From contig NZ_FNRA01000005.1 in assembly GCF_900107535.1 (NCBI RefSeq), positions 327,999 to 391,998 of the forward strand: a DNA stretch of 64,000 nucleotides, read 5' to 3'. Positions 29,479 through 37,609 of the stretch are shown piece after piece. A program made the translations under genes and the position numbers. The notes beneath the pieces were generated by a model that saw only the letters and a program-made list of their open reading frames with translations, was not told where the DNA came from and did no database searches. This DNA is from Pedobacter hartonius (GTDB lineage: Bacteria; Bacteroidota; Bacteroidia; Sphingobacteriales; Sphingobacteriaceae). The first letter of the stretch is position 1. Each line of letters opens with the position of its first letter.

Positions 29479-30053
29479 TGGAACCAGAAAAGATTAAAGA
29501 GAGCATCATTAGAGCTGCTAAGGAGTTATTCAGGAAATATGGGTATCACAAGACAAGTGTGAATGAGATCGCAAAAAAGGCAAAGATCGCTAAAGCTACT
29601 ATCTATAAATACTTTGAGAGCAAAGAACAGGTACTGGATGCCATTCTAATGGATTACCTGGACCTTAACCTCCACGAAATCTTAAAAAATAAAGCTCAGT
29701 TTGTTGACGAGGAGGAACACCTCAAAGCCCTGGTCATGAAAACCTGCAGGCTCACTTATACCGTATGCAACGAATTCATTGGCTGGGATTTTGTAAGGGA
29801 AAATGCAAACTCCCAGGAATTTCTTAAACATTTGTCAGATCAGCTGGAATCGCTCCTGCTCTCGGCCTACCTCGGCCTTGATCATTTTAAAAATAATCCT
29901 TCCAGAAGAGAGGGGCTTGCGTTCCTGCTAAAAGCGAGCAAGAGCATAGTTTTTTCCTTCGCATTCACATCGGTCAGTGATTCTGACGTCCGCAAAAATT
30001 TCGTGAGTTTCCAAAAGGAGATATTGCCTTTCTTAGTGAAAGCCGCCCTTTAA
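29478..30053 (+). CDS. TetR/AcrR family transcriptional regulator
   Basis: The 191-residue regulator has an N-terminal TetR helix-turn-helix: IIRAAKELFRKYGYHKTSVN followed by EIAKKAKIAKATIYKYFESK. The C-terminal ligand-binding part is helical and not specific. The ATG at 29478 overlaps the TGA of the lipoprotein gene, which predicts coupling. A palindromic promoter element 39-70 bp downstream could be its target, because many TetR proteins regulate a neighbouring gene. No transporter gene is adjacent. Confidence 0.9.
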   Translation: MEPEKIKESIIRAAKELFRKYGYHKTSVNEIAKKAKIAKATIYKYFESKEQVLDAILMDYLDLNLHEILKNKAQFVDEEEHLKALVMKTCRLTYTVCNEFIGWDFVRENANSQEFLKHLSDQLESLLLSAYLGLDHFKNNPSRREGLAFLLKASKSIVFSFAFTSVSDSDVRKNFVSFQKEILPFLVKAAL

Positions 30054-30091
30054 CGCCCAGATATTATCCAAACGATAATTTGTAGTTGTCC

Positions 30092-30135
30092 TTTATATAC
30101 CGATTTGGTTTTTGGTATATAAACAGTTATATTTA
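30092..30135 (+). promoter_or_regulatory. Promoter overlapped by a 10-bp palindrome
   Basis: TTTG (30104-30107) and TATATTTA (30128-30135) with a 20-nt spacer form a good Bacteroidota promoter. TTTATATACC (30092-30101) and GGTATATAAA (30114-30123) are exact complements that flank the -33 element. A bound repressor would block it. The TetR gene ends 38 bp upstream, so its product is the first candidate to bind here. Confidence 0.65.
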
Positions 30136-30153
30136 GCCATAACGTCGTTTGAA

Positions 30154-30264
30154 ATGAGTAAAGAGGTATTAGAAATTTCTATTTTAGTAGACGAAAAATT
30201 TGATGTGCACTTTAACCTTACAGAAGGCTTTTTGGGGATAATCCTTAGCGTTTTTGGTAAGTAA
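30154..30264 (+). CDS. Small ORF, 36 residues
   Basis: ATG 30154 to TAA 30264 encodes a short peptide that begins MSKEVLEISILVDEKFDVHF and ends with the hydrophobic NLTEGFLGIILSVFGK. It starts 19 nt after the -7 element of the palindromic promoter, a normal distance for its start codon. No family was recognised. An amphipathic C-terminal helix suggests membrane contact. Evidence is mainly the promoter position. Confidence 0.45.
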   Translation: MSKEVLEISILVDEKFDVHFNLTEGFLGIILSVFGK

Positions 30265-30369
30265 TTCTGACATTGGATAAAGGATTAAAGGGTGTAAATC
30301 TCATCCCGGTAAAATCCCTGTGCCTAAAAAATAGGAACTGTTAAATACAAGCTTTAGCTTTGCAGCAGA

Positions 30370-31785
30370 ATGAGTAGAAATAGAAAAGCTGGAACAGTTA
30401 CTATCCTTCCCAACTTGAGTATCATTGATATTGCTGAAGAGGGCAAAGGAGTAGCGAAAGCAGACGAGTTAGTCGTGTTTGTAGATAAAGCCGTGCCAGG
30501 TGATATCGTTGATGTAAAAATTGTAAAAAAGAAAAAGAATTTTGCAGAGGCCGTTATTGAAACGTTGCACACTGCCTCTGAATTGAGGACGGATCCGTTC
30601 TGCCAGCATTTTGGAACCTGTGGTGGTTGTAAATGGCAGCATATGCAGTATGATGCACAGTTACACTTTAAACAGAAAAATGTGGAAGCTGCATTGCAAC
30701 GTCTGGCAAAAGTAGATATCTCTTCAATGGAACCTATTCTGGGCTCTGCAGAAAATAAATACTATAGAAATAAACTGGAATACACTTTTTCTAATAAACG
30801 CTGGCTAAATCAGCATGACATGGATGATCGGGATGACCTGGAAATGAATGCCCTCGGGTTTCATGTGCCCTTGCGTTTTGACAAGATCCTTGACATTCAG
30901 CACTGCTATCTGCAGGCAGAGCCATCCAATACATTGAGAAACCAGGTACGTGGTTATGCCCTGAGAACCGGATTGAGTTTTTATGACCTTCGTAACCATG
31001 AAGGAAACCTCAGAAATCTGATTATCAGAACCTCCTCAACCGGCGAAGTAATGGTAGTGGTAGTGTTTGCCTTTGTGGAACAGGAACAGGTAGACGGACT
31101 GATGGAGTACCTGAAGCTAAATTTCCCTGAGATCACCTCCTTGCTTTATATCATCAATCAGAAAAAGAATGATACTATTTTTGACCAGGACGTCATCACT
31201 TACGCTGGCAGAGACTATATTTTCGAAGAAATGGAGGGGCTTAAATTTAAAATCGGCGCCAAATCTTTCTACCAGACCAACTCTCTGCAGGCCCATGAAT
31301 TGTACAAGATCACGAAAGACTTTGCAGGGTTCAGCGGTGATGAACTGGTGTATGATCTCTATACCGGGGCAGGTACCATCGCCAACTTTATTGCAGGCAG
31401 TGTAAGGAAGGTAATTGGGGTAGAATATGTGCCGACGGCCATCGAAGATGCAAAATTCAATTCTGAGCTGAACGGTATTGATAATACTGTATTTTATGCC
31501 GGTGATATGAAAGACATCCTGACTACCGCATTCATTAATACACATGGTAAACCTGACGTGGTGATCACGGACCCCCCGCGTGCAGGTATGCATGCTGATG
31601 TGGTACAGCGTCTGCTGGAAATGGAAGCTGAAAAGATCGTGTATGTAAGCTGCAACGCGGCTACACAAGCCAGGGACCTGGCTTTGTTAAAAGAGAAATA
31701 TGAAGTAAGCCGTATCAGACCGGTTGATATGTTTCCGCATACCCAGCATGTGGAAAATGTGGTTTTATTAAACCTGATCAAATAG
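30370..31785 (+). CDS. rlmD: 23S rRNA (uracil-5-)-methyltransferase, RlmD/RumA type
   Basis: The 471-residue SAM-dependent enzyme methylates a uracil of 23S rRNA. An N-terminal TRAM domain (residues 15-70, LSIIDIAEEGKGVAK) is followed by a [4Fe-4S] motif, FCQHFGTCGGCKW. The methyltransferase domain has LVYDLYTGAGTIANFIA for SAM binding, VVITDPPRAGMH, and the catalytic cysteine in KIVYVSCNAATQARD. RlmD, RlmC and TrmA are related. The TRAM domain and length favour RlmD, although Bacteroidota enzymes are often annotated only as RumA-like. A -7 element TAGCTTTG (30355-30362) lies just before the ATG. Confidence 0.9.
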   Translation: MSRNRKAGTVTILPNLSIIDIAEEGKGVAKADELVVFVDKAVPGDIVDVKIVKKKKNFAEAVIETLHTASELRTDPFCQHFGTCGGCKWQHMQYDAQLHFKQKNVEAALQRLAKVDISSMEPILGSAENKYYRNKLEYTFSNKRWLNQHDMDDRDDLEMNALGFHVPLRFDKILDIQHCYLQAEPSNTLRNQVRGYALRTGLSFYDLRNHEGNLRNLIIRTSSTGEVMVVVVFAFVEQEQVDGLMEYLKLNFPEITSLLYIINQKKNDTIFDQDVITYAGRDYIFEEMEGLKFKIGAKSFYQTNSLQAHELYKITKDFAGFSGDELVYDLYTGAGTIANFIAGSVRKVIGVEYVPTAIEDAKFNSELNGIDNTVFYAGDMKDILTTAFINTHGKPDVVITDPPRAGMHADVVQRLLEMEAEKIVYVSCNAATQARDLALLKEKYEVSRIRPVDMFPHTQHVENVVLLNLIK

Positions 31786-31810
31786 TTTTATACATTAAAA
31801 TAAGTAATAG

Positions 31811-32215
31811 ATGGATATAGAAGAGTTAATGCCCCAGCAGCCGGAAGAAGCAGGAAAAGATAAAAAGGTTAGCCCGCTGGTAAGCCTGGAGAAGGACCTT
31901 GAACTATATAAGGAATCGATTCATGAGATCGCCGTAGAAATCATCGCAGAGGGCATCTCGAAACACCCGATATTCGTTGCACATCAGCATACCGTGTCTA
32001 TAGGCGAAATGATCCTGAACAGGGAGGAGCTAAATACCAACTGGACCATCCAGGCTTCCATGTTTGAGGAATTTGTGGAAAAGGGAATTATCAAACCTGA
32101 GTACAAGGAATTGTTCCTGAAAGCTTATAAAAAACCAGAAGACTATATGTGCGTGTTCGTAATTGTTCCTGAAGGGGCTAATTTTATTTATTATCCTTAT
32201 CACGCAAAACGATAG
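31811..32215 (+). CDS. Conserved hypothetical protein, 134 residues
   Basis: This is a soluble, acidic protein without signal peptide or membrane helix. A helical segment (SLEKDLELYKESIHEIAVEI) is followed by a short alpha-beta part ending YMCVFVIVPEGANFIYYPYH. I do not recognise a family. It lies 25 nt after rlmD and is probably cotranscribed with it. Codon use is like the neighbours, and the frame is clearly a gene. Confidence 0.75.
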   Translation: MDIEELMPQQPEEAGKDKKVSPLVSLEKDLELYKESIHEIAVEIIAEGISKHPIFVAHQHTVSIGEMILNREELNTNWTIQASMFEEFVEKGIIKPEYKELFLKAYKKPEDYMCVFVIVPEGANFIYYPYHAKR

Positions 32216-32255
32216 GTTGCAGAGTTTATCCGTAGCGGTGCATTTAAAATTGGTA

Positions 32256-32978
32256 CTAATCCATCTTTTTTACTGTACCGCTTTTGGCACCTGAATAGTT
32301 TTGAAGTGAAGGATTGCCTTTGTAATGGATATTGCTTCCGCTGTTTGAGGTAGTTTCGAGTTCCTTGCTGACATTTATTTTTAGATCAGCACCCGAACTT
32401 GCGGTTACCGTTGCATAGTCTGTAGCCAGCTCAATTGCGTTTACCCGGCTGGCAGAGCTGGCTTCCAGTTTCATCCGGGCAGCCGTTCCTTTTAGCAATG
32501 CTGATGCGCCACTGCTGGTTTTTAAATGTAATTCCGGACATTCGACAGCAGCCGTGACAATGGCACCTGATGATACAGAAATGTCAAGACCGGGTGTTTT
32601 TAACGTATTCTCTGTTTTTACTGAGCTTCCATCGCTGGCCTCAATGACATTCAGGTTTTTATAGGTGATAAATACTTTGGCTGTTCTGTTTAGCCATCTT
32701 TTTTTTTTGCTTCTGACTAATCCCCATTTGACATTCAGGCTATTTCCTGTCTGCTCCACTAATACCACATCGATCAGGGTTTCATCCGCAACTATCTTTG
32801 CGGATTCGACGGCGCCCTGCGTGATGATCAGTTCAATTCCTGTAGTAGTATGGATTTCCGAAAAATCCCTCACAGGTACTTCTTTAGACTGCTGAATTTG
32901 CGCTCTCAGCACCGGAGCGCTAATGCATAACATCATGACTAAGGATAAAGCGGGTTTAATTAGATCTGGTAATTTCAT
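32256..32978 (-). CDS. GIN-domain (DUF2807) secreted protein, copy 1
   Basis: The 240-residue protein has an N-terminal signal peptide (ALSLVMMLCISAPVLRAQ). A right-handed beta-helix-like GIN domain follows, with repeated short motifs: VSSGAIVTAAVEC, TSSGASALLKGTAA, ASSASRVNAIE, TASSGADLKINV and TTSNSGSNIHYKG. Proteins of this family are exported to the periplasm or cell surface. Their function is unsettled; they probably bind or pack as small adhesin-like solenoids. It is a tandem paralogue of the next gene upstream (33108-33824), separated by a hairpin terminator. Confidence 0.88.
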   Translation of the reverse strand: MKLPDLIKPALSLVMMLCISAPVLRAQIQQSKEVPVRDFSEIHTTTGIELIITQGAVESAKIVADETLIDVVLVEQTGNSLNVKWGLVRSKKKRWLNRTAKVFITYKNLNVIEASDGSSVKTENTLKTPGLDISVSSGAIVTAAVECPELHLKTSSGASALLKGTAARMKLEASSASRVNAIELATDYATVTASSGADLKINVSKELETTSNSGSNIHYKGNPSLQNYSGAKSGTVKKMD

Positions 32979-33020
32979 ATGATGGTTTATTTCAATAGAG
33001 CTGCTTATGAGATAACGTAT

Positions 33021-33051
33021 AAACCCTTGTTTATGTATAAAACAAGGGTTT
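33021..33051 (-). terminator. Hairpin between the two GIN-domain genes
   Basis: AAACCCTTGTTT (33021-33032) and AAACAAGGGTTT (33040-33051) form a 12-bp perfect stem with a 7-nt loop. It lies 57 nt after the stop of the upstream copy and before the downstream copy, so the two genes may be transcribed separately. Confidence 0.75.
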
Positions 33052-33107
33052 AGTATGCTGGCATATCAGCCGTAAAATAAAGCAATTTTATGGGTAATTA
33101 CACTATA

Positions 33108-33824
33108 CTAGTTTATTCTCGATACGCTTGAACTCCTCTCATTACTGTTGTTCTTTAAAGCTGCCGCACCCTTATAACGGATATTGCTTCCGCTGCTGGT
33201 ATGGGTCTCCAGTCCTTTGATCACGTTGATCTTTATGTCGGCACCGGAACTGGTATTCGCTCTGGCGTACTCGGTTGACAGGCCCAGTGCATCTACAGAA
33301 CTTCCTGAGCTGGATTCTATCTGCATATTGGTAGCAGATCCTGCCAGTGAAGCGGAAGCTCCGCTGCTGGTTTGCAGTTGCAGGTCGCTGCATGATATTT
33401 TTGCATCCATACTGGCTCCTGAAGATACCGAGGCATTCAGCCGGTCAGTTTTTAATGTGTTTTCAGTTCTTAGCGAACTTCCGCTGCTTGCCGATATGCT
33501 GTTTAGCTTTTTGTACGTAATGTATACTTTGGCACTCTTATTTTTCCACATTTTACTCATGCCCCAGTTTTCTTTCCAGCCCACCTTCACACGGTTTCCG
33601 CTTTTTTCTACAACCACTTCGTTAATCACGTCGTCGTTAGCCACTATTTTTGCAGATTCAGCTGCTCCTTGTGTGATATGCAGTTCTATTCCGGCAGCAA
33701 CCGAAACTTCCGAGAAATTACTTACAGAAACGTTTTTGGTTTCCTGCGCTTTTAAGGAAAGGCCGCTCACCGCGACTGTAATCAGGCATAGTAATGCCGA
33801 TTTTATTAAGGATAATGATTTCAT
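33108..33824 (-). CDS. GIN-domain (DUF2807) secreted protein, copy 2
   Basis: The 238-residue paralogue of the neighbouring gene has a signal peptide (ALLCLITVAVSGLSLKAQ) and the same repeat pattern: VSSGASMDAKISC, TSSGASASLAGSAT, SSSGSSVDALGL, NTSSGADIKINV and HTSSGSNIRYKG. The two products share the opening NFSEVSVAAGIELHITQGAA or a close variant, so this is a recent tandem duplication. Localisation outside the cytoplasm is predicted. The start region is shared divergently with the PyrR-like gene. Confidence 0.88.
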   Translation of the reverse strand: MKSLSLIKSALLCLITVAVSGLSLKAQETKNVSVSNFSEVSVAAGIELHITQGAAESAKIVANDDVINEVVVEKSGNRVKVGWKENWGMSKMWKNKSAKVYITYKKLNSISASSGSSLRTENTLKTDRLNASVSSGASMDAKISCSDLQLQTSSGASASLAGSATNMQIESSSGSSVDALGLSTEYARANTSSGADIKINVIKGLETHTSSGSNIRYKGAAALKNNSNERSSSVSRIN

Positions 33825-33960
33825 ATCAATTATTTTATTTAGGATTATCTAAATTAGACGCCTGACTAGTCCAAACGTTGCAGCGTTTTGAAATTATTTT
33901 TCTGATATTTGATTTACAACCTTAAAATCCTTCTTTTTGCGGGATAACAAACATTTACAA

Positions 33961-34470
33961 ATGGCCGATTCACGATTACTTATTTTAGATAAAAAACAGA
34001 TCCAGCAAAAGATCAACCGTATGGCTTACCAGATATTGGAAGACAATTTAAATGAGAAAGAAATTGTGCTTGCAGGTATCTGGGACAGGGGATATAAGCT
34101 CGCCCTGCGCTTAAAAAATATCTTGCTTGAAATATCGGATCTGAAAGTAACCATGTTTAAAATTGATCTGGAGAAAGATAAAAGCCACCTTTCTGTAGTT
34201 ACTGACCCTGAGCCGGGAAAAGTGAAGAACAAGGTAATTATCCTGGTAGACGATGTATTGAACAGCGGTAAAACACTGGCCTATGGTTTTGGTGTTTTCC
34301 TCAACACTCCCCATAAAAAAATACGCACAGTAGTGCTGGTAGACAGAAGTCATAAGATCTTCCCGGTGGCGACGGATTTTGTAGGCTTACAAATGGCTAC
34401 CGTATTAAAAGAACATGTGGATGTGGTACTGGATGTTGAAGGGCAGGAGGATGGTGTTTATTTAAGCTGA
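33961..34470 (+). CDS. PyrR-like phosphoribosyltransferase
   Basis: The 169-residue type I phosphoribosyltransferase has the PRPP-binding motif VIILVDDVLNSGKTL (about residues 95-109). The following VLVDRSHKIFPVATDFVGLQ and ATVLKEHVDVVLD match the PyrR layout (UMP-binding regulator and uracil PRTase) more than hypoxanthine or adenine enzymes. No pyrimidine genes are near, so a pyr regulatory role is doubtful; it may act as a salvage enzyme. The ATG at 33961 is chosen because it aligns with the family start. The glycosyltransferase gene follows after 2 nt. Confidence 0.75.
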   Translation: MADSRLLILDKKQIQQKINRMAYQILEDNLNEKEIVLAGIWDRGYKLALRLKNILLEISDLKVTMFKIDLEKDKSHLSVVTDPEPGKVKNKVIILVDDVLNSGKTLAYGFGVFLNTPHKKIRTVVLVDRSHKIFPVATDFVGLQMATVLKEHVDVVLDVEGQEDGVYLS

Positions 34471-34472
34471 TT

Positions 34473-35516
34473 ATGCTTAACCTGGCATTCATCTATATCA
34501 TCCTTATATTCCTGGTACTTCGCTTTTCGGTTACTTTATTCAATTTTTTATCTAATCCAAAGTTGGGGAAGTACGGAAGGCATTTTTCAAATCAGGTATC
34601 TGTAATTATCACTGGTACACATGATGCAGAGGCCCTGATCAATATGCTGCATGCTTTAAGGGAACAGGATTATCAGCATATAGAAGTGATTGTTTCGCAA
34701 CCTGCGCAATATAAAACAAATGCGGCGGTTAAAGCTATTTGTGCAGCTGATTCCCGCTTTCAGCTCAGAAAAAAAAGTTCTTTTCATGCGGAGGAAACTA
34801 CCGGCGACTATATTCTTTTCCTGGAACCAAATGTTCTTGTGCATAACGGATTGATCAACAGTCTGATCTACAGAACAAAGGTGTTCAACCTGGCGTTACT
34901 TAATATTATCCCCACGCAATCTGTCTCAGGTATTGTGAACTATGTACTGCTTCCCCTCAGTGATTTTGTACTGCTCAACCTGATCCCCTTAAGGCTGGTG
35001 CGCTTATTTTCGAGCCCTGTATTTTCTGCAGGTGGCAGCGAATGCATGTTTTTTGATGCCGGGATCTATAAGGCCTATAACTGGCAGCAAAAGGTAGGGC
35101 GAGAGGCTCCTGAAGCAATGGAAGTGGTAAGGGCGGTAAAACAGGAAGGTTATAAGGTAGAAACCCTGCTCGGGTATAAACTGATTTCTGTGCCGGGAAC
35201 CCGGAGAACAAATGGTTTGTTTCTTAAAACCGGTCAGCACCTGCTAGAAACTTTTGGCAATAATATTTTCGCTGCCTTTTTGTATCTCGTTCTTGTGGTG
35301 GCGGGGCCTCTGGTCATGCTGCTAAATTATGAATACAGCCTCCTCATTCTTCCTGTAGGCCTCATTTTTCTCAGCAGGATCATGATCTCCTTTTTATCCG
35401 GGCAGAATCCTGTGTGGAATGTTCTGCTCCATCCCCTGCAGATGTTGTTTTTAATGGGCTCCCTGATCACTGAGATCTATACACAACTTATTCGGCTCAT
35501 CAGAGAGAAGATGTAA
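34473..35516 (+). CDS. Membrane glycosyltransferase, family 2-like
   Basis: The 347-residue protein has an N-terminal membrane helix (LAFIYIILIFLVLRFSVTLF), a GT-A-like domain (QVSVIITGTHDAEALINML, GDYILFLEPNVLV) and two or three C-terminal helices. The metal-binding DxD is replaced by LEPN at the expected place, so the usual catalysis is uncertain. The layout resembles CrtQ-type or polyprenol-linked family 2 transferases. It lies 2 nt after the PyrR-like gene. The IspH gene follows, which could suggest an isoprenoid link, but IspH has its own promoter. Confidence 0.7.
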   Translation: MLNLAFIYIILIFLVLRFSVTLFNFLSNPKLGKYGRHFSNQVSVIITGTHDAEALINMLHALREQDYQHIEVIVSQPAQYKTNAAVKAICAADSRFQLRKKSSFHAEETTGDYILFLEPNVLVHNGLINSLIYRTKVFNLALLNIIPTQSVSGIVNYVLLPLSDFVLLNLIPLRLVRLFSSPVFSAGGSECMFFDAGIYKAYNWQQKVGREAPEAMEVVRAVKQEGYKVETLLGYKLISVPGTRRTNGLFLKTGQHLLETFGNNIFAAFLYLVLVVAGPLVMLLNYEYSLLILPVGLIFLSRIMISFLSGQNPVWNVLLHPLQMLFLMGSLITEIYTQLIRLIREKM

Positions 35517-35537
35517 TGATATAAAACTCTTTTTGTG

Positions 35538-35545
35538 TAATTTTG
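35538..35545 (+). promoter_or_regulatory. -7 element of ispH
   Basis: TAATTTTG matches the Bacteroidota TAnnTTTG -7 element perfectly. Initiation would fall near 35552. This excludes the longest open frame (from 35533) as the real start and supports an ATG at 35566 or 35590. Confidence 0.55.
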
Positions 35546-35589
35546 TTGGTAAATGCAATGGGACAATGGCAATTGAAAAAATAAGTGAT

Positions 35590-36438
35590 ATGAAATATGA
35601 TTTGGCCGTTACTATCGATAAAGCTTCAGGTTTTTGTTTCGGGGTGGTGTATGCGATAGAAATGGCCGAAGATATTCTGGCCGAAGAGGATTATTTATAC
35701 TGCCTCGGTGATATTGTGCACAATGATGAAGAGGTGAGGCGTTTAACTGACAAGGGCTTAAGAATCATAGACCATGAACAGCTTGCTCTGCTTCATAATG
35801 AAAAAGTGCTGATCCGTGCACATGGTGAGGCCCCGTCTACCTATCAGCTGGCCCTTGAAAATCAACTTATTTTAATAGATGCATCTTGTCCGGTAGTACT
35901 AAAATTGCAGAACAGGATCAAAAACTCATATGACGACAGGGAGCAGATCCTGATCTTCGGAAAACATGGCCATGCCGAGGTAATTGGCCTTCAGGGACAA
36001 ACTGATGGTAATGCCATTGTATTTCAGGATCTCGCGGAATTAGACCATGTGGACCTGCCGGCTAAATTTACGCTGTATAGCCAGACCACCAAAAGCACCG
36101 AAAAATTCTACCATATCAAAGAGCAGCTGCTGAGCAGGGGATATGAAGTAAAGGCCAATGATACGATTTGCAGGCAGGTATCAAACCGGTATGAAGATCT
36201 TGAAAAATTTGTGCTGAACTATGACAGAATCATTTTTGTATCGGGTAAAAAATCATCAAATGGCAAAGTGCTTTATGATGTATGCAAAAAGTACAATGAT
36301 AGCTCATATTTCATTTCCAGTAGCGATGAACTCGATCTGAGCTGGTTTAACCCCAATGACAAAATAGGCATATGTGGTGCTACCTCAACGCCTATGTGGC
36401 TAATGGAACAGGTAAAAGCAGAGCTGGAGTCGTTTTAA
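35590..36438 (+). CDS. ispH: 4-hydroxy-3-methylbut-2-enyl diphosphate reductase
   Basis: The 282-residue [4Fe-4S] enzyme performs the last step of the MEP pathway, making IPP and DMAPP. Cluster cysteines are visible in KASGFCFGVVYAIEMAED (near residue 14), LIDASCPVVLKLQN and NDTICRQVSNRYED. The C-terminal ICGATSTPMWLMEQV is typical. The ATG at 35590 (MKYDLAVTIDKASGFCFG) gives the normal N-terminus. ATG 35566 would add eight residues and is possible. The gene is followed by hemH with its own promoter. Confidence 0.93.
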   Translation: MKYDLAVTIDKASGFCFGVVYAIEMAEDILAEEDYLYCLGDIVHNDEEVRRLTDKGLRIIDHEQLALLHNEKVLIRAHGEAPSTYQLALENQLILIDASCPVVLKLQNRIKNSYDDREQILIFGKHGHAEVIGLQGQTDGNAIVFQDLAELDHVDLPAKFTLYSQTTKSTEKFYHIKEQLLSRGYEVKANDTICRQVSNRYEDLEKFVLNYDRIIFVSGKKSSNGKVLYDVCKKYNDSSYFISSSDELDLSWFNPNDKIGICGATSTPMWLMEQVKAELESF

Positions 36439-36479
36439 TCAATTTTGTTCATCATTAAAAAGTAATTATTGAACGGCCG

Positions 36480-36511
36480 TTTTCGTAGCCGATTCAGCGA
36501 GTGTATATTTG
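36480..36511 (+). promoter_or_regulatory. Promoter of hemH
   Basis: TTTC (36481-36484), close to TTTG, and a perfect TATATTTG (36504-36511) are separated by 19 nt. Transcription would start near 36518, leaving about 45 nt before the ATG at 36563. Confidence 0.6.
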
Positions 36512-36562
36512 TTTCTTTATCAGTCTGAGATTTTTAATTCAGGTTGGTTTCTATTTGTATTT

Positions 36563-37609
36563 ATGGGAAAAAAGGGTGTTTTATTAGTGAATTTAGGGAC
36601 TCCTGACAGTCCGGAGGTAAGTGACGTACGAAGATATCTTGATGAGTTCCTGATGGATGAGCGTGTGATCGATATTAATGCTTTCAACAGAACATTATTG
36701 GTTAAAGGTATCATTGTTCCGTTCCGGAGCCCGAAGACTTCAAAGTTATACAAAGAGATCTGGGATGAGAACGGCTCGCCCTTATTGTATTACAGTAAAA
36801 TACAGGCCGCTTTGGTTCAGGAACAGCTTGGACCGGATTACCACGTGGAGCTGGCTATGCGTTACCAGAGCCCTTCCATTGAAACAGCACTGGCAAATAT
36901 GAAGGCCGGTCTGGTAGAAAGTATTCAGGTCATCCCCTTATTCCCCCAGTATGCTTCGGCAAGTACAGGTTCTGTTATTCAAAAAGTGATGGAGATCATT
37001 GGCAAATGGCAAACTATTCCGCCGATATCCTTTGTGAATTCCTTTCACGACAACGAGGTGATGATCGATACTTTTGCGGATAACGCGAGGAAATTCCAGC
37101 CTGAAACTTATGACCAGATCCTGTTCAGCTTTCACGGCCTCCCCGAGAGGCAGCTGAAAAAATGTGATCACTCCGGAAACCATTGCCTCAAAACGGAGAA
37201 CTGCTGTGCTGCGTTAACGGATGTAAACAAATTCTGTTACTCTGCGCAGTGCCATGATACCGCCCGTCTGATTGCAGAGCGGTTAAATATACCTGAAGAT
37301 AGGTATTCCGTGTGTTTCCAGTCAAGGCTGGGAAAAGAGCCCTGGGTGCAGCCTTATACGACTGATACGCTGAAAGCGTTGGCGGCCAGGGGAAAAAAGA
37401 GACTGCTTGTGTTTTGTCCTGCTTTCGTGGCCGACTGTCTCGAGACCCTATACGAAGTTACTGTGGAATACGGTGAGGAATTCAAGGCACTGGGCGGTGA
37501 GGAAGTACAGCTGGTGCCCAGCTTAAATGATTCCCCGAAATGGATATCAGGGCTTGTGAAGATGGTTACAGACCAGCATTCATCTGTGTATACGTCTCCA
37601 GATATTTAA
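36563..37609 (+). CDS. hemH: Ferrochelatase
   Basis: The 348-residue enzyme inserts ferrous iron into protoporphyrin IX. The N-terminal GVLLVNLGTPDSPEVSDVR and the active-site FSFHGLPERQLKK, with the catalytic histidine, are typical. A cysteine-rich insertion follows (CDHSGNHCLKTENCC, then FCYSAQC), which is common in Bacteroidota HemH and could hold a metal centre. The C-terminal FCPAFVADCLETLYE is conserved. The ATG at 36563 lies downstream of the predicted promoter; the frame is open further upstream but would include the promoter. The last 44 nt overlap the end of the convergent waaA gene. Confidence 0.94.
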   Translation: MGKKGVLLVNLGTPDSPEVSDVRRYLDEFLMDERVIDINAFNRTLLVKGIIVPFRSPKTSKLYKEIWDENGSPLLYYSKIQAALVQEQLGPDYHVELAMRYQSPSIETALANMKAGLVESIQVIPLFPQYASASTGSVIQKVMEIIGKWQTIPPISFVNSFHDNEVMIDTFADNARKFQPETYDQILFSFHGLPERQLKKCDHSGNHCLKTENCCAALTDVNKFCYSAQCHDTARLIAERLNIPEDRYSVCFQSRLGKEPWVQPYTTDTLKALAARGKKRLLVFCPAFVADCLETLYEVTVEYGEEFKALGGEEVQLVPSLNDSPKWISGLVKMVTDQHSSVYTSPDI

